Notes: a model not told the origin generated them from the sequence alone. Shown: positions 40,111 through 47,891, counted from the stretch's first letter. The stretch is 64,000 bases of DNA from Streptomyces sp. NBC_01481 (GCF_026339995.1 NZ_JAPEPT010000006.1:186001-250000), one strand, 5' to 3'. A program made the numbers and translations.

Positions 40111-40806
40111 ATGGCGATCAAGGGTGTGCTCTTCGACTTCTCCGGAACCCTCTTCCGCATCGAGTCGGTGCGGGACTGGCTGCAGGCGGTTCTGGACGAA
40201 CGCGGCAGCCGTCAGTCCGAGGCCGAACTGGACAGGTACGCCGAGCAGTTGGCGGCCGCCGGGGCGCTGCCGGGCGGTTCGTACCCGCAGCGGATGCCCT
40301 CCCGGCTCGCCGAACTGTGGGCGACCCGCGACGAGAGCGCGGAGCGGCACCGTGCCGCCTACACCGGGCTCGCCCGCCAGGTGGAGCTGCCCGACCCGGG
40401 TCTGTACGACGCGCTCTACGAACGTCATATGACGCCCGCCGCCTGGCGCCCCTACCCCGACGCTGCCGAGGTGCTGCGCACGCTGCGGGAGCGGGGCGTG
40501 GGCATCGCAGTGGTCAGCAACATCGGCTGGGACCCGCGGCCTGTCTTCCGTGCCCATGGCCTCGACCTGTGGGTGGACGCGTATGTGCTGTCGTACGAGC
40601 ACGGAGTGCAGAAGCCGGACATACGGCTCTTCCGCGCGGCCTGCGAGGCGCTGGGCCAGGACCCGGCCGATGTCCTGATGGTCGGCGACGACCGGCGCGC
40701 GGACGGCGGGGCCGCGGATCTGGGATGCGCTGTCCACTTCGTGGACCATCTTCCGGTCGCGGACCGGCCGGCGGGCCTGCTGCCGGTACTCGGACTCGTC
40801 GAGTGA
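40111..40806 (+). CDS. HAD superfamily hydrolase (231 aa)
   Basis: Motif I is VLFDFSGTLF: Asp nucleophile with the second Asp replaced by Ser (DxS rather than DxD), uncommon and worth noting. Motif II is VVSNIGWD, motif III KPDIRLF, motif IV MVGDDRRADGGAA. The ATG at 40111 follows the PAP2 stop by 20 bp, so they may be co-transcribed. Haloacid dehalogenases with this pattern are phosphatases or related hydrolases; the substrate is unknown. The missing acid may weaken phosphatase activity. Confidence 0.85.
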   Translation: MAIKGVLFDFSGTLFRIESVRDWLQAVLDERGSRQSEAELDRYAEQLAAAGALPGGSYPQRMPSRLAELWATRDESAERHRAAYTGLARQVELPDPGLYDALYERHMTPAAWRPYPDAAEVLRTLRERGVGIAVVSNIGWDPRPVFRAHGLDLWVDAYVLSYEHGVQKPDIRLFRAACEALGQDPADVLMVGDDRRADGGAADLGCAVHFVDHLPVADRPAGLLPVLGLVE

Positions 40807-40965
40807 AAGGGGCACAGGGTTACGAAAGGCGACAAAACGACGCACAGGACCACGCTCAAGACACGCCAAAGCTACCCAAACCGGACGATCCCCCGCGTCG
40901 CCCGGTTCGGGCAGCACCCCCGCTGACCAGGCCCTGAAGACCTCCCAGCGGGACACGTTGAGTAT

Positions 40966-40982
40966 ACTGGCTCGGAGCCAGT
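40966..40982. promoter_or_regulatory. TetR auto-operator, 8-1-8 perfect palindrome
   Basis: ACTGGCTC-G-GAGCCAGT overlaps a TATACT -10-like box (40963-40968), 18 bp upstream of the TetR start. That is the expected place for an auto-repressor site. Confidence 0.75.
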
Positions 40983-40999
40983 CAACGCAGGAGTTAAGC

Positions 41000-41668
41000 A
41001 TGTCCCCGCGGAGCGCATCGGTCAATGAAGAGCTTCGTCGGCGTTCCCGGGAGCGGCTTCTCCAGGCAACCGTGGAGCTGGTCGGAGAGCGCGGATACGA
41101 AGCCACGACGCTCGGCGACATCGCCGACAGAGCGGGCTCGGCGCGCGGCCTGGTCTCGTACTACTTCCCAGGGAAACGACAGCTCCTGCAGTCGGCCGTG
41201 CATCGCCTGATGCATCTCACCCTCGATGCGGCACTGGAACGCGAGCCCCGCACCGACGACGGACGGGAGCGGCTGGCGCGGGCGATCGACGCGATTCTCG
41301 GGCTGGCGGTCGACCATCCCGTACTGATGCGTACGCACATGTCGGGGGTGCTGCAGGCCGACGGGTTCAGGCAGTGCCCGGAGCAGCAGCGTCTGGCGGC
41401 GCTGTTGCGCGGCACGGTGGAGCGGTACGGCTCGCAGAACGTCGACGCCGACTATCCGCTGCTGCGGGCGCTGCTGATGGGAGCGGTCTTCGCGATCCTG
41501 CTGCCCGGCGTGCCGATGCCGCCGTCGCGACTGCGCGCGGAGCTGTTCCAGCGATACGGGCTGGAGTGGGAGCTCGGCGTTCCGCCGGACGACGAGCCGC
41601 CCGGCGGAACCCTTGATGACACCGTTCTCGAGCCGCTTGCTCAGTCGCGGTCGAAGTCGTCGAAGTAG
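41000..41668 (+). CDS. TetR family regulator (222 aa)
   Basis: ATG after GCAGGAG. The N-terminal DNA-binding region is LLQATVELVGERGYEATTLGDIADRAGSARGLVSYYFPGKRQLL, followed by a helical ligand domain. The gene is preceded by a perfect palindrome over its own promoter. Its 3' end overlaps the convergent LVIVD gene by 28 bp. No other obvious target lies beside it; the HAD/PAP2 genes are on the same strand upstream. Confidence 0.88.
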   Translation: MSPRSASVNEELRRRSRERLLQATVELVGERGYEATTLGDIADRAGSARGLVSYYFPGKRQLLQSAVHRLMHLTLDAALEREPRTDDGRERLARAIDAILGLAVDHPVLMRTHMSGVLQADGFRQCPEQQRLAALLRGTVERYGSQNVDADYPLLRALLMGAVFAILLPGVPMPPSRLRAELFQRYGLEWELGVPPDDEPPGGTLDDTVLEPLAQSRSKSSK

Positions 41669-43155
41669 TCGGGCTGGGTCTGGACATTGAGCTCGTCCAT
41701 CCGCACCCGCTTCGCCGGATCCGTCCGCCGGTCGTCGAGCTTCAGCACGTCGAAGCCCTTGGCGATGTCGTTCGAGTAGATGTAGCCGTTGTAGTAGTAC
41801 GCCGACCAGGAGCCGCCGCTCACCATCGTGTCCGCGCTGAGCGGGCCACGCTCGAAGTAGGCGATCTCCCTGGGCTTGCTGGAGTTGGTGAAGTCCCAGA
41901 CGGAGACGCCACCCTGGTACCAGGCCTGGACCATGATGTCGCGGCCCTTGACCGGGATCAGCGAGCCGTTGTGGGCCACGCAGTTCTCGGTGTCCGCCTG
42001 GTGCCGGGGGATCTTGTAGTAGCTGCGGAAGACGAGCTTGCGGTTCTCGCCCCTGCCGACGATGTCGTAGATGCCGTCGGCGCCGCGGTTCGGACCGATC
42101 GCGGCGTTGCAGGTGGCCGCGCCGCCGCCGCCGAGCTCGTCGGTGAAGATGACCTTGTTGGCCTTCTGGTTGAAGGTCGCCGAGTGCCAGAACGCGAAGT
42201 TCACATTGTCCTGGACCTGGTCGATGACCTTCGGGTGCTCCGGATCCTCGATGTCGAACAGGATGCCGTCACCCATGCAGGCACCGGCGGCCATGTCCTT
42301 GGAGGGGAGCACCGTGATGTCGTGGCAGCCGGTGGTCTTGGAGACGCCGGGGTTGGTGGGCCCGCCGGGGTTTCCGCCCCCGTCGGGGCCCTCACCCGGG
42401 AAGAGCACCGGGAAGTTGACGACGGCCGCCTTCTCGGGGGACCTGCGCGGCACCTTGATGACGGAGATTCCGTCGTGGGGCGGCCGGCAGTCCGGGAAGG
42501 TGGCGTTCGGCGAGTACGAGGCCACGTAGATGTAGACGTTGCGGCGCTTCGGCACCAGCGTGTGCGTGTGGGAGCCGCACGCGGTCTCGACGGCCGCGAC
42601 GTACTTCGGGTTGCGCTTGTCGCTGATGTCGAAGATCTTCATGCCCTCCCAGGACGACTTCTCCGTCGCGGGCTGCGAGGTGCTGCTGCAGGAGTTGTCG
42701 CTGCGCGAGGAGTCGGTGGAGAGGAAGAGCAGGTCACCGGAGACTGAGACGTCGTTCTGCGATCCCGGGCACAGGACCTGCGCGACCGTCGTGGGGGCCT
42801 TGGGGTTGCTGATGTCGAGGATCCGGAAGCCGTCGTAGTTGCCGGCGTAGGCGTACTTGCCCTGGAAGGCCAGGTCCGAGTTGGTGCCCTTGAGGGCGTC
42901 CTTGGGGATGTTGACGAGGTGTTCGATGTTGTCGCTGTGGACGACCGCGTCCACAGGGGGTATCTCGCCGCTCTGGATGGCCGACTTGGTGGCGGCGGCC
43001 TGTTCCGACGAGATCGCTGCCTGGGCGGGGGTGTCCCCAGGGTCCGGCGTGGCGGCCGCGGGTCCGGCCGTCAGCAGGGTGGCGAGGAGCCCGGCCGCGG
43101 CTGCCGCCACGCCCAGCCGTCTGCGCCGCACTCGGGTGGTGTGCAACAGGGTCAC
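41641..43155 (-). CDS. secreted LVIVD-repeat beta-propeller protein (504 aa)
   Basis: GTG at 43155 after AGGGAGGACACC. A Sec signal peptide (RVRRRRLGVAAAAAGLLATLLTAGPAAA) is cleaved near AAATPDP. The mature protein repeats the LVIVD type blade (YAGNYDGFRILDISNPKAPT, GMKIFDISDKRNPKYVAAV, GGVSVWDFTNSSKPREIAYF). LVIVD proteins are extracellular propellers of unknown ligand. Two pairs of Cys (ACGSHTHTL, FPDCRPPHDG; GCHDIT, ENCVAHN) may form disulfides. It is divergent from a DUF305 gene, a pairing found repeatedly in actinobacteria. Confidence 0.88.
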   Translation of the reverse strand: MTLLHTTRVRRRRLGVAAAAAGLLATLLTAGPAAATPDPGDTPAQAAISSEQAAATKSAIQSGEIPPVDAVVHSDNIEHLVNIPKDALKGTNSDLAFQGKYAYAGNYDGFRILDISNPKAPTTVAQVLCPGSQNDVSVSGDLLFLSTDSSRSDNSCSSTSQPATEKSSWEGMKIFDISDKRNPKYVAAVETACGSHTHTLVPKRRNVYIYVASYSPNATFPDCRPPHDGISVIKVPRRSPEKAAVVNFPVLFPGEGPDGGGNPGGPTNPGVSKTTGCHDITVLPSKDMAAGACMGDGILFDIEDPEHPKVIDQVQDNVNFAFWHSATFNQKANKVIFTDELGGGGAATCNAAIGPNRGADGIYDIVGRGENRKLVFRSYYKIPRHQADTENCVAHNGSLIPVKGRDIMVQAWYQGGVSVWDFTNSSKPREIAYFERGPLSADTMVSGGSWSAYYYNGYIYSNDIAKGFDVLKLDDRRTDPAKRVRMDELNVQTQPDYFDDFDRD

Positions 43156-43175
43156 TGAGGTGTCCTCCCTTGTAT

Positions 43176-43193
43176 CCGTTCGCAGTTGAACGG
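43176..43193. promoter_or_regulatory. inverted repeat between the LVIVD and DUF305 genes
   Basis: CCGTTC-GCAGTT-GAACGG forms a 6-6-6 inverted repeat 21 bp upstream of the LVIVD start. A shared operator is possible. Confidence 0.4.
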
Positions 43194-43334
43194 TTGACGG
43201 ACCCCGGCAGTATCTTCCTTTCCATGTACATCTCAACAGATGGCAACAGAGACTTAATGAAAGTCCTTGATCAACCACGTGCGGAAGAGTGCTAAGACCG
43301 TCCCCGAACAACCCAAGTGCCACAGGAGGTCACC

Positions 43335-44009
43335 GTGTTGAACCGTCACAGGACCGCGCGTGTCCGCAGACCGGTCCTCGCTGGCGCGGTCGCTGTCGCC
43401 GTACTCGCCCTGGGCGCCTGCGAGTCGGACTCCGGCGCTCCGGACAAGGCCAAGGGGGGTGCCGGACCATCAGTGGTGGCGCCCGGCAAGCCGGGCGAAC
43501 CGGCCAGGACACTCTCCGCCGAAGAGGCCGGGAAGGCCGCCCCCGACGACTCCCCCAACTCGGCGGACTTCTCCTACGCGCAGATGATGATCACGCACCA
43601 CGGCCAGGCACTGCAGATGACCGCCCTGGCACCGGAGCGGGCGGGATCCACGCAGGTCAAGCGACTGGCGGAGCGCATAGCGGCCGCACAGAAGCCGGAG
43701 ATGGCCGCGATGGCGGGCTGGCTGAAAACCAACGGAGCGGACAAGGGCAAGGGGGGACCGGGCAGCCACGACCACTCTCACGCGGCGATGCCGGGGATGG
43801 CCACCGCCGCCCAACTCGCCCAGCTGCGCGCCGCGAAGGGCACCGCCTTCGACGAACTCTTCCTGAAACTGATGATCACTCACCACCAGGGCGCGCTCAC
43901 CATGGCCACCGACGTCCTCTCGGACGGCAACAACGTCCTGATCGAGGAGATGGCCAACGATGTGATCGCCCAGCAGACCAGCGAGATCAACCGGATGCGC
44001 TCGATGTGA
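43335..44009 (+). CDS. DUF305 domain lipoprotein, metal-binding (224 aa)
   Basis: The GTG at 43335 follows ACAGGAGG and gives a lipoprotein leader ending LALGAC. DUF305 is shown by the paired motifs MMITHHGQALQMT and MITHHQGALTMA, each combining Met and His, with a His/Met-rich linker (HDHSHAAMPGM) between. Such Met/His arrays favour copper or silver. Proteins of this kind are thought to bind copper outside the membrane, but no copper gene is seen nearby, so that role is inference. Confidence 0.88.
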   Translation: MLNRHRTARVRRPVLAGAVAVAVLALGACESDSGAPDKAKGGAGPSVVAPGKPGEPARTLSAEEAGKAAPDDSPNSADFSYAQMMITHHGQALQMTALAPERAGSTQVKRLAERIAAAQKPEMAAMAGWLKTNGADKGKGGPGSHDHSHAAMPGMATAAQLAQLRAAKGTAFDELFLKLMITHHQGALTMATDVLSDGNNVLIEEMANDVIAQQTSEINRMRSM

Positions 44010-44033
44010 CGGACAGCCGCGAGGGGCAGGGAC

Positions 44034-44609
44034 TCAGCGGGTACGGCGGCGGTTGTGGCGGGGCGCGAGATAGCCCTCGTCCCGGGCGCCCGCGATGAGC
44101 CGGAGCGATTTGCGGCGGCTGCGTCCGGTCACGGCCATCACCGCGAGCACGGGGTCGCGCCCCTCCAGCTGCGCGGCCCGGTAGGCGTCGGCGGCAAGCC
44201 GTCGGCCGGCGCTGCCGCGCACCACGACGGGTCGGCGACGGCGGGCCGGGGAGCCGCGCGAGGGTGCCGCCTCGACCGGCGGTTCGGGCAGCCGCTCGGT
44301 GACCCCGCAGGCGTCTTCGAGGGGCTCCTCGATCCGGTCGGCGAGCACCGCAAGGCTCTCCAGGGGCAGCGGTGGGTCGGCCCGCAGGTCCTCGATGGCG
44401 ATCCGCCCGTCGTCGACGACGGCGAGTACATCGATACGGGCGCCGTCGGCGAAGGCCAGCCGGACGTTGAACCAGGGCGGCCGGATCGCGTGGCCGCCGG
44501 GTTCCGAGGTGACCCTCCCGGCGCCCTGCAGCTCCCAGACGGGCGGGTAGGGCAGCGCCCCATTCGGGCCATACTGATCATTACTGGTAAGAAACGTAGT
44601 TTCTTGCAC
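44034..44609 (-). CDS. DUF6214 family protein (about 191 aa)
   Basis: Conserved blocks are PPVWELQGAGRV, PPWFNVRLAFADGARIDVLAVVDDGRIAIEDLRADPPLPL, ACGVTERLPEPPVEAA and the basic C-terminus LAVMAVTGRSRRKSLRLIAGARDEGYLAPRHNRR. I recall this as DUF6214. The C-terminal part resembles a short helix-turn-helix (TGRSRRKSLRLIAGARDEGYL) that could bind DNA. The start is uncertain: GTG at 44609 or 44618; homologs seem to begin near PPVWE. It is divergent from the ferredoxin reductase gene. Confidence 0.7.
   Translation of the reverse strand: MQETTFLTSNDQYGPNGALPYPPVWELQGAGRVTSEPGGHAIRPPWFNVRLAFADGARIDVLAVVDDGRIAIEDLRADPPLPLESLAVLADRIEEPLEDACGVTERLPEPPVEAAPSRGSPARRRRPVVVRGSAGRRLAADAYRAAQLEGRDPVLAVMAVTGRSRRKSLRLIAGARDEGYLAPRHNRRRTR
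44589..44605. promoter_or_regulatory. 7-3-7 palindrome at the 5' end of the DUF6214 gene
   Basis: AAGAAAC-GTA-GTTTCTT is perfect and AT-rich in a GC-rich setting. Depending on the true start it is either in the DUF6214 leader or in its first codons; it is also 143 bp upstream of the divergent reductase. Confidence 0.6.
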
Positions 44610-44748
44610 AATTAACACGTAACCAGCCAAATAGTCCGCTTCCGCCGCGGCACGCACGCCGCACCGCACCAAGGCACCCCGTCAGCTCATCTCCCCAGCC
44701 CCGCACCCCGGTGCGATGCTGGAGTCCCCTGCGGGAAGGAGCGCAGCT

Positions 44749-46107
44749 GTGCTTCGCGTCGCCGTTGTCGGATCGGGACCCAGCGGGGTCTACGCCGCGC
44801 AGGATCTCGTCCAGCAGAGCCGGGTGCCGGATGTGCGGGTCCACGTGCTCGACCGGCTCCCCTGCCCCTACGGACTCGTGCGCTACGGGGTCGCGCCCGA
44901 CCACGAGAAGATCAAGTCGCTGCAGAACAATCTCCGCACCGTGCTGGAGCACGACCGGATCGACTTCATCGGCAATGTGGAGGTCGGGGCGCACGGGCTC
45001 GGGCCGCAGCAGCTCCTGGAGCTCTATCACGCGGTCGTGTACTGCGTAGGGGCCGCCAGGGACCGCAGGCTCGGCATTCCCGGCGAGGATCTGCCGGGCA
45101 GCCACTCGGCCACCGACTTCGTGTCCTGGTACAGCGCGCACCCTGACGCGGCGGGCAACGGCTTTGCGCTCGCGGCCCGTTCGGCCGTCGTGATCGGCGT
45201 CGGGAACGTGGCCGTGGACGTGGCCCGGATCCTGGCGCGGGGCGCGGACGAGCTGCGCCCCACCGACGTTCCGCAGGCGGCGCTCGGAGCGCTCGCGCTC
45301 AGCCAGGTGCGCGAGGTGCACATGGTGGGCAGGCGCGGACCCTCGCAGGCGAAGTTCACCACCAAGGAGCTGCGGGAACTGGGCACGCTGCCCTCGGCGG
45401 ACGTCATGGTCGAGCCCGATGACCTGGCTCTGGATCCGGCGTACGAGGACGCCCCGGCCGCGGCCGCGCTGCCCGCGGTCAACCGGCGCAACCTCGATGT
45501 CGTACGCGGCTGGGCCGTACAGCCCTCCCAGGGCCGGGAGCGGCGCATCCATCTGCGGTTCTTCCTGCGTCCGGTGGAGCTGCTGGAGCGGATGGGGCGG
45601 GTCGGCGGCGTACGGTTCGAGCGCACTGTTCCGGACGGCGAGGGGGGCGTGCGGGGCACCGGGGCGTACGAGGAGATCGAGGCGCAATTGGTGCTGCGGG
45701 CGGTCGGCTACCGCGGTGTGCCGCTGCCCGGGCTGCCCTTCGACGAGCGGCACGGCACGGTGCCGCATGCCGCGGGGCGGGTGCTGCGGGACGGGGTTGC
45801 TTCGCCCGGCGAGTACGTCGCGGGCTGGATCAAGCGGGGGCCCACCGGGGTGATCGGCACGAACAGGCCGTGCGCCAAGGAGACGGTGAACTCGCTGCTC
45901 GACGACGCGGCGGCGCTGGCACTGCTCCCGGTCGCGGCGGATCCGCTCGCCGTGCTGCGGGAGTCCGGGCACCGTCCCGTCCAGTGGCCGGGCTGGCTGG
46001 CGATCGAGGTGGCCGAGGCGGCGCTGGGGCGGACGCTGGGCCGGCGGTCCGTCAAGATCCCTGACTGGTCGGGGCTGTTGACGGCAGCGGGCGTGCGGGG
46101 CGGGTGA
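44749..46107 (+). CDS. FprA-type ferredoxin-NADP reductase (452 aa)
   Basis: GTG start after GGAAGGAGCGCAGCT. FAD motif VAVVGSGPSGVYAA at residues 4-17 with the adrenodoxin reductase segment DRLPCPYGLVRYGVAPDHEKIK, and the NADP region AVVIGVGNVAVDVARILAR then MVGRRGPSQAKFTTKELREL. The family passes electrons between NADPH and ferredoxin, typically for cytochrome P450s, and in this mitochondrial-like form binds FAD tightly. No ferredoxin or P450 gene is beside it. The last part includes KRGPTGVIGTNRPCAKETV, normal for the family. Confidence 0.92.
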   Translation: MLRVAVVGSGPSGVYAAQDLVQQSRVPDVRVHVLDRLPCPYGLVRYGVAPDHEKIKSLQNNLRTVLEHDRIDFIGNVEVGAHGLGPQQLLELYHAVVYCVGAARDRRLGIPGEDLPGSHSATDFVSWYSAHPDAAGNGFALAARSAVVIGVGNVAVDVARILARGADELRPTDVPQAALGALALSQVREVHMVGRRGPSQAKFTTKELRELGTLPSADVMVEPDDLALDPAYEDAPAAAALPAVNRRNLDVVRGWAVQPSQGRERRIHLRFFLRPVELLERMGRVGGVRFERTVPDGEGGVRGTGAYEEIEAQLVLRAVGYRGVPLPGLPFDERHGTVPHAAGRVLRDGVASPGEYVAGWIKRGPTGVIGTNRPCAKETVNSLLDDAAALALLPVAADPLAVLRESGHRPVQWPGWLAIEVAEAALGRTLGRRSVKIPDWSGLLTAAGVRGG

Positions 46108-46136
46108 GCCGACGGGGGCGGCCTTCGGCCGCATGC

Positions 46137-46160
46137 CCTCGGACGCCGGACGGGCTTGAG
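46137..46160. repeat. short Streptomyces intergenic repeat
   Basis: CTCGGACGCCGGACGGGCTT is a variant of a short sequence that recurs after many Streptomyces genes. It directly precedes element E. Confidence 0.4.
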
Positions 46161-46164
46161 AGCC

Positions 46165-46213
46165 TGGTCCTGTCCGGTCGATCGAGCCCGGCAGGATCGG
46201 CCGGACAGGACCT
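46165..46213. mobile_element. core-less 49-bp copy E of the repeat family
   Basis: TGGTCCTGTCCGGTCGATC (46165-46183) and its inverted copy at 46195-46213 are near-identical to the ends of element B, with only 11 bp (GAGCCCGGCAG) between. Same length as copy D. Confidence 0.8.
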
Positions 46214-46292
46214 GGTCCTCCGCCGCCGCGAGCGCGCTGTCCAGCAGCCCGGGGAACCGTGCGTCCAGGTCCTCGCGCCGCGGCCCGTTCAT
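46212..46292 (-). pseudogene. 5' stub of an unidentified gene cut at repeat copy E
   Basis: From an ATG at 46292 the minus strand reads MNGPRREDLDARFPG then LLDSALAAAEDQ, a coherent helical start, until it meets element E at its CAG codon. Beyond the element the frame gives only Arg/Pro-rich noise. It resembles the start of a helical regulatory protein, but too little remains to name it. The element lies exactly at the break. Confidence 0.45.
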
Positions 46293-46377
46293 CTTGGCCG
46301 TGCCCCGAAGGCAGTGCCGCGCGGGCGCCGAGCGGTGGCGGGTGGCAGGATCACCGCGGACCGAAAGGAGCTGCCTC

Positions 46378-46869
46378 ATGTCCCGGCGCGGAGCTGAGCT
46401 CGACGAACTCGACCGTAAGATCATCGCGGCGCTGATGGCCGATGCCCGCGCGAGCCTGCGGGAGATCGGTGTGTCCATCGGCCTCTCGGCGCCCGCCGTG
46501 AAACGCCGGGTCGACCGGCTGCGGGAGCAAGAGGTGATCGCCGGTTTCACCACCGTGGTGAAACCCTCGGCGCTGGGCTGGCACACCGAGGCGTACGTGG
46601 AGGTGTTCTGCGACGACGCCGCTCCGCCGCGAAGGCTGGCGGAGGTGGTCCGCAATCACCCCGAGATCCAGTCGGCCGTGACGGTGACGGGCCGGGCGGA
46701 CGCGATCCTGCACATCAGGGCGCTGGATGTGGCGCACTTCGAGGACGTCCTGGAACGCATCCGGTCGGAGTCCTTCGTGAAGGCCACCAACAGCTTCATC
46801 GTGCTCAACCACCTGCTGCCGAGCAGCCCCGAGGCCGGAACCGGACGCATCTCGCCGGAGATGACGTAA
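46378..46869 (+). CDS. Lrp/AsnC family regulator (163 aa)
   Basis: ATG after AAAGGAG. The HTH is SLREIGVSIGLSAPAVKRRVDRL in LDELDRKIIAALMADARASLRE, followed by the RAM-type effector domain (TVTGRADAILHIRALDVAHFEDVLERI). Lrp proteins form octameric discs on DNA and respond to amino acids. Immediately downstream a dimethylargininase-like gene starts behind a set of phased inverted half-sites, so this regulator most likely senses arginine or a relative and controls it. Confidence 0.9.
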   Translation: MSRRGAELDELDRKIIAALMADARASLREIGVSIGLSAPAVKRRVDRLREQEVIAGFTTVVKPSALGWHTEAYVEVFCDDAAPPRRLAEVVRNHPEIQSAVTVTGRADAILHIRALDVAHFEDVLERIRSESFVKATNSFIVLNHLLPSSPEAGTGRISPEMT

Positions 46870-46895
46870 CAAGTGGTGGCTCCGGGCCCCGGAGA

Positions 46896-46922
46896 CGCAA
46901 CATAGTTGCGAGTGCACGCAAC
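46896..46922. promoter_or_regulatory. Lrp-type operator array upstream of the dimethylargininase gene
   Basis: CGCAAC (46896-46901), GTTGCG (46905-46910) and CGCAAC (46917-46922) alternate in orientation; outer sites form two perfect inverted pairs with 3- and 6-bp spacers. Another GTTGC lies at 46934-46938. Such phased half-sites suit wrapping by Lrp/AsnC octamers. Confidence 0.75.
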
Positions 46923-46996
46923 TCATTCGTCTTGTTGCTGTGCGTCACCCTCTCTAGCGTGGTGAGCATCCCCCGTCCGAGGAAAGGAAGCCGAGG

Positions 46997-47809
46997 ATGC
47001 CGCCCACCCGAACTGCGAAGCAGCGCCGGTACCTTGTCTGCCCTCCGGAGCACTTCGACGTCCGGTACGCCATCAACCCCTGGATGACTTCACTGGAGCC
47101 GGTCGACGTCCCGCTGGCCCATAAGCAGTGGGACGCGCTCGTATCCCTGTATCGCGAGCTGGGGCACACCGTCGAAACGGTGGAGCCGGTCGCGGATCTT
47201 CCCGACATGGTGTTCGCGGCCAATTCGGCGCTCGTTCTGGACGGCCGGGCATTCGGCGCGCAATTCCACGCACCGCAGCGGCAGCCGGAGGCCGGCCACT
47301 ACCGGACCTGGTTCGAAGACGCCGGTTTCGAGACGCTCGTTCCGTCCCACACCTGCGAAGGGGAAGGTGACTTCACCCCGGTGGGCGGGTTCATTCTCGC
47401 GGGTACGGGATTTCGTACCCTCCCCGCGGCTCACCACGAGGCGCAGGAATTCTTCGGCACGCCGACCGTGAGCCTGCATCTGGTGGATCCGCATTTCTAC
47501 CATCTGGACACGGCACTCTTCGGGCTCGACGACAGCAACATCGCCTACTATCCGGGCGCTTTCTCGAACGGCAGCCAAAAGGTCCTCAAGAAGCTCTTCC
47601 CCGACGCCGTCATATCCACCCGGGATGACGCGCTGGCCTTTGGGCTCAACTCCATATCGGACGGCCGCCATGTGGTGATGGCGCAGGACGCGACGGGCCT
47701 CATGGAGAGCGTCGCGGCGCACGGTTACGAGCCCATTCCCGTGGATCTCTCGGAGTTCCGAAAGGCGGGCGGCGGGGCGAAGTGCTGCACTCAGGAGCTC
47801 CGCGGGTAG
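46997..47809 (+). CDS. ddaH: dimethylargininase (DDAH) / amidinotransferase-family enzyme (270 aa)
   Basis: Pentein fold with PDMVFAANSALVLDG (Asp70 and Asn pair), the catalytic His169 in HFYHLDTALF and the nucleophile Cys263 or Cys264 in GGAKCCTQEL, close to the C-terminus as expected. This order fits NG,NG-dimethylarginine dimethylaminohydrolase, which makes citrulline and dimethylamine; arginine-hydrolysing relatives cannot be excluded. Controlled, by all appearance, by the adjacent Lrp gene. In many Streptomyces the next gene is an ornithine aminotransferase; here an MFS relic follows. Confidence 0.85.
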   Translation: MPPTRTAKQRRYLVCPPEHFDVRYAINPWMTSLEPVDVPLAHKQWDALVSLYRELGHTVETVEPVADLPDMVFAANSALVLDGRAFGAQFHAPQRQPEAGHYRTWFEDAGFETLVPSHTCEGEGDFTPVGGFILAGTGFRTLPAAHHEAQEFFGTPTVSLHLVDPHFYHLDTALFGLDDSNIAYYPGAFSNGSQKVLKKLFPDAVISTRDDALAFGLNSISDGRHVVMAQDATGLMESVAAHGYEPIPVDLSEFRKAGGGAKCCTQELRG

Positions 47810-47850
47810 CGTTCGACTCCTCCTTAAGGCGGGGCCAGGCACCACGCCAC

Positions 47851-47891
47851 GGGGCAGCGCGTTCCGGCACATCGCCGGAACGCGCTGCCCC
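47851..47891 (+). terminator. intrinsic terminator, 18-bp perfect stem
   Basis: Arms 47851-47868 and 47874-47891 pair completely around the loop ACATC, 42 bp after the dimethylargininase stop. Confidence 0.88.

Noticed and set aside
46137..46160. Integration (att) site
   Set aside because: The short GC-rich repeat is a widespread intergenic sequence; no integrase or tRNA is nearby.
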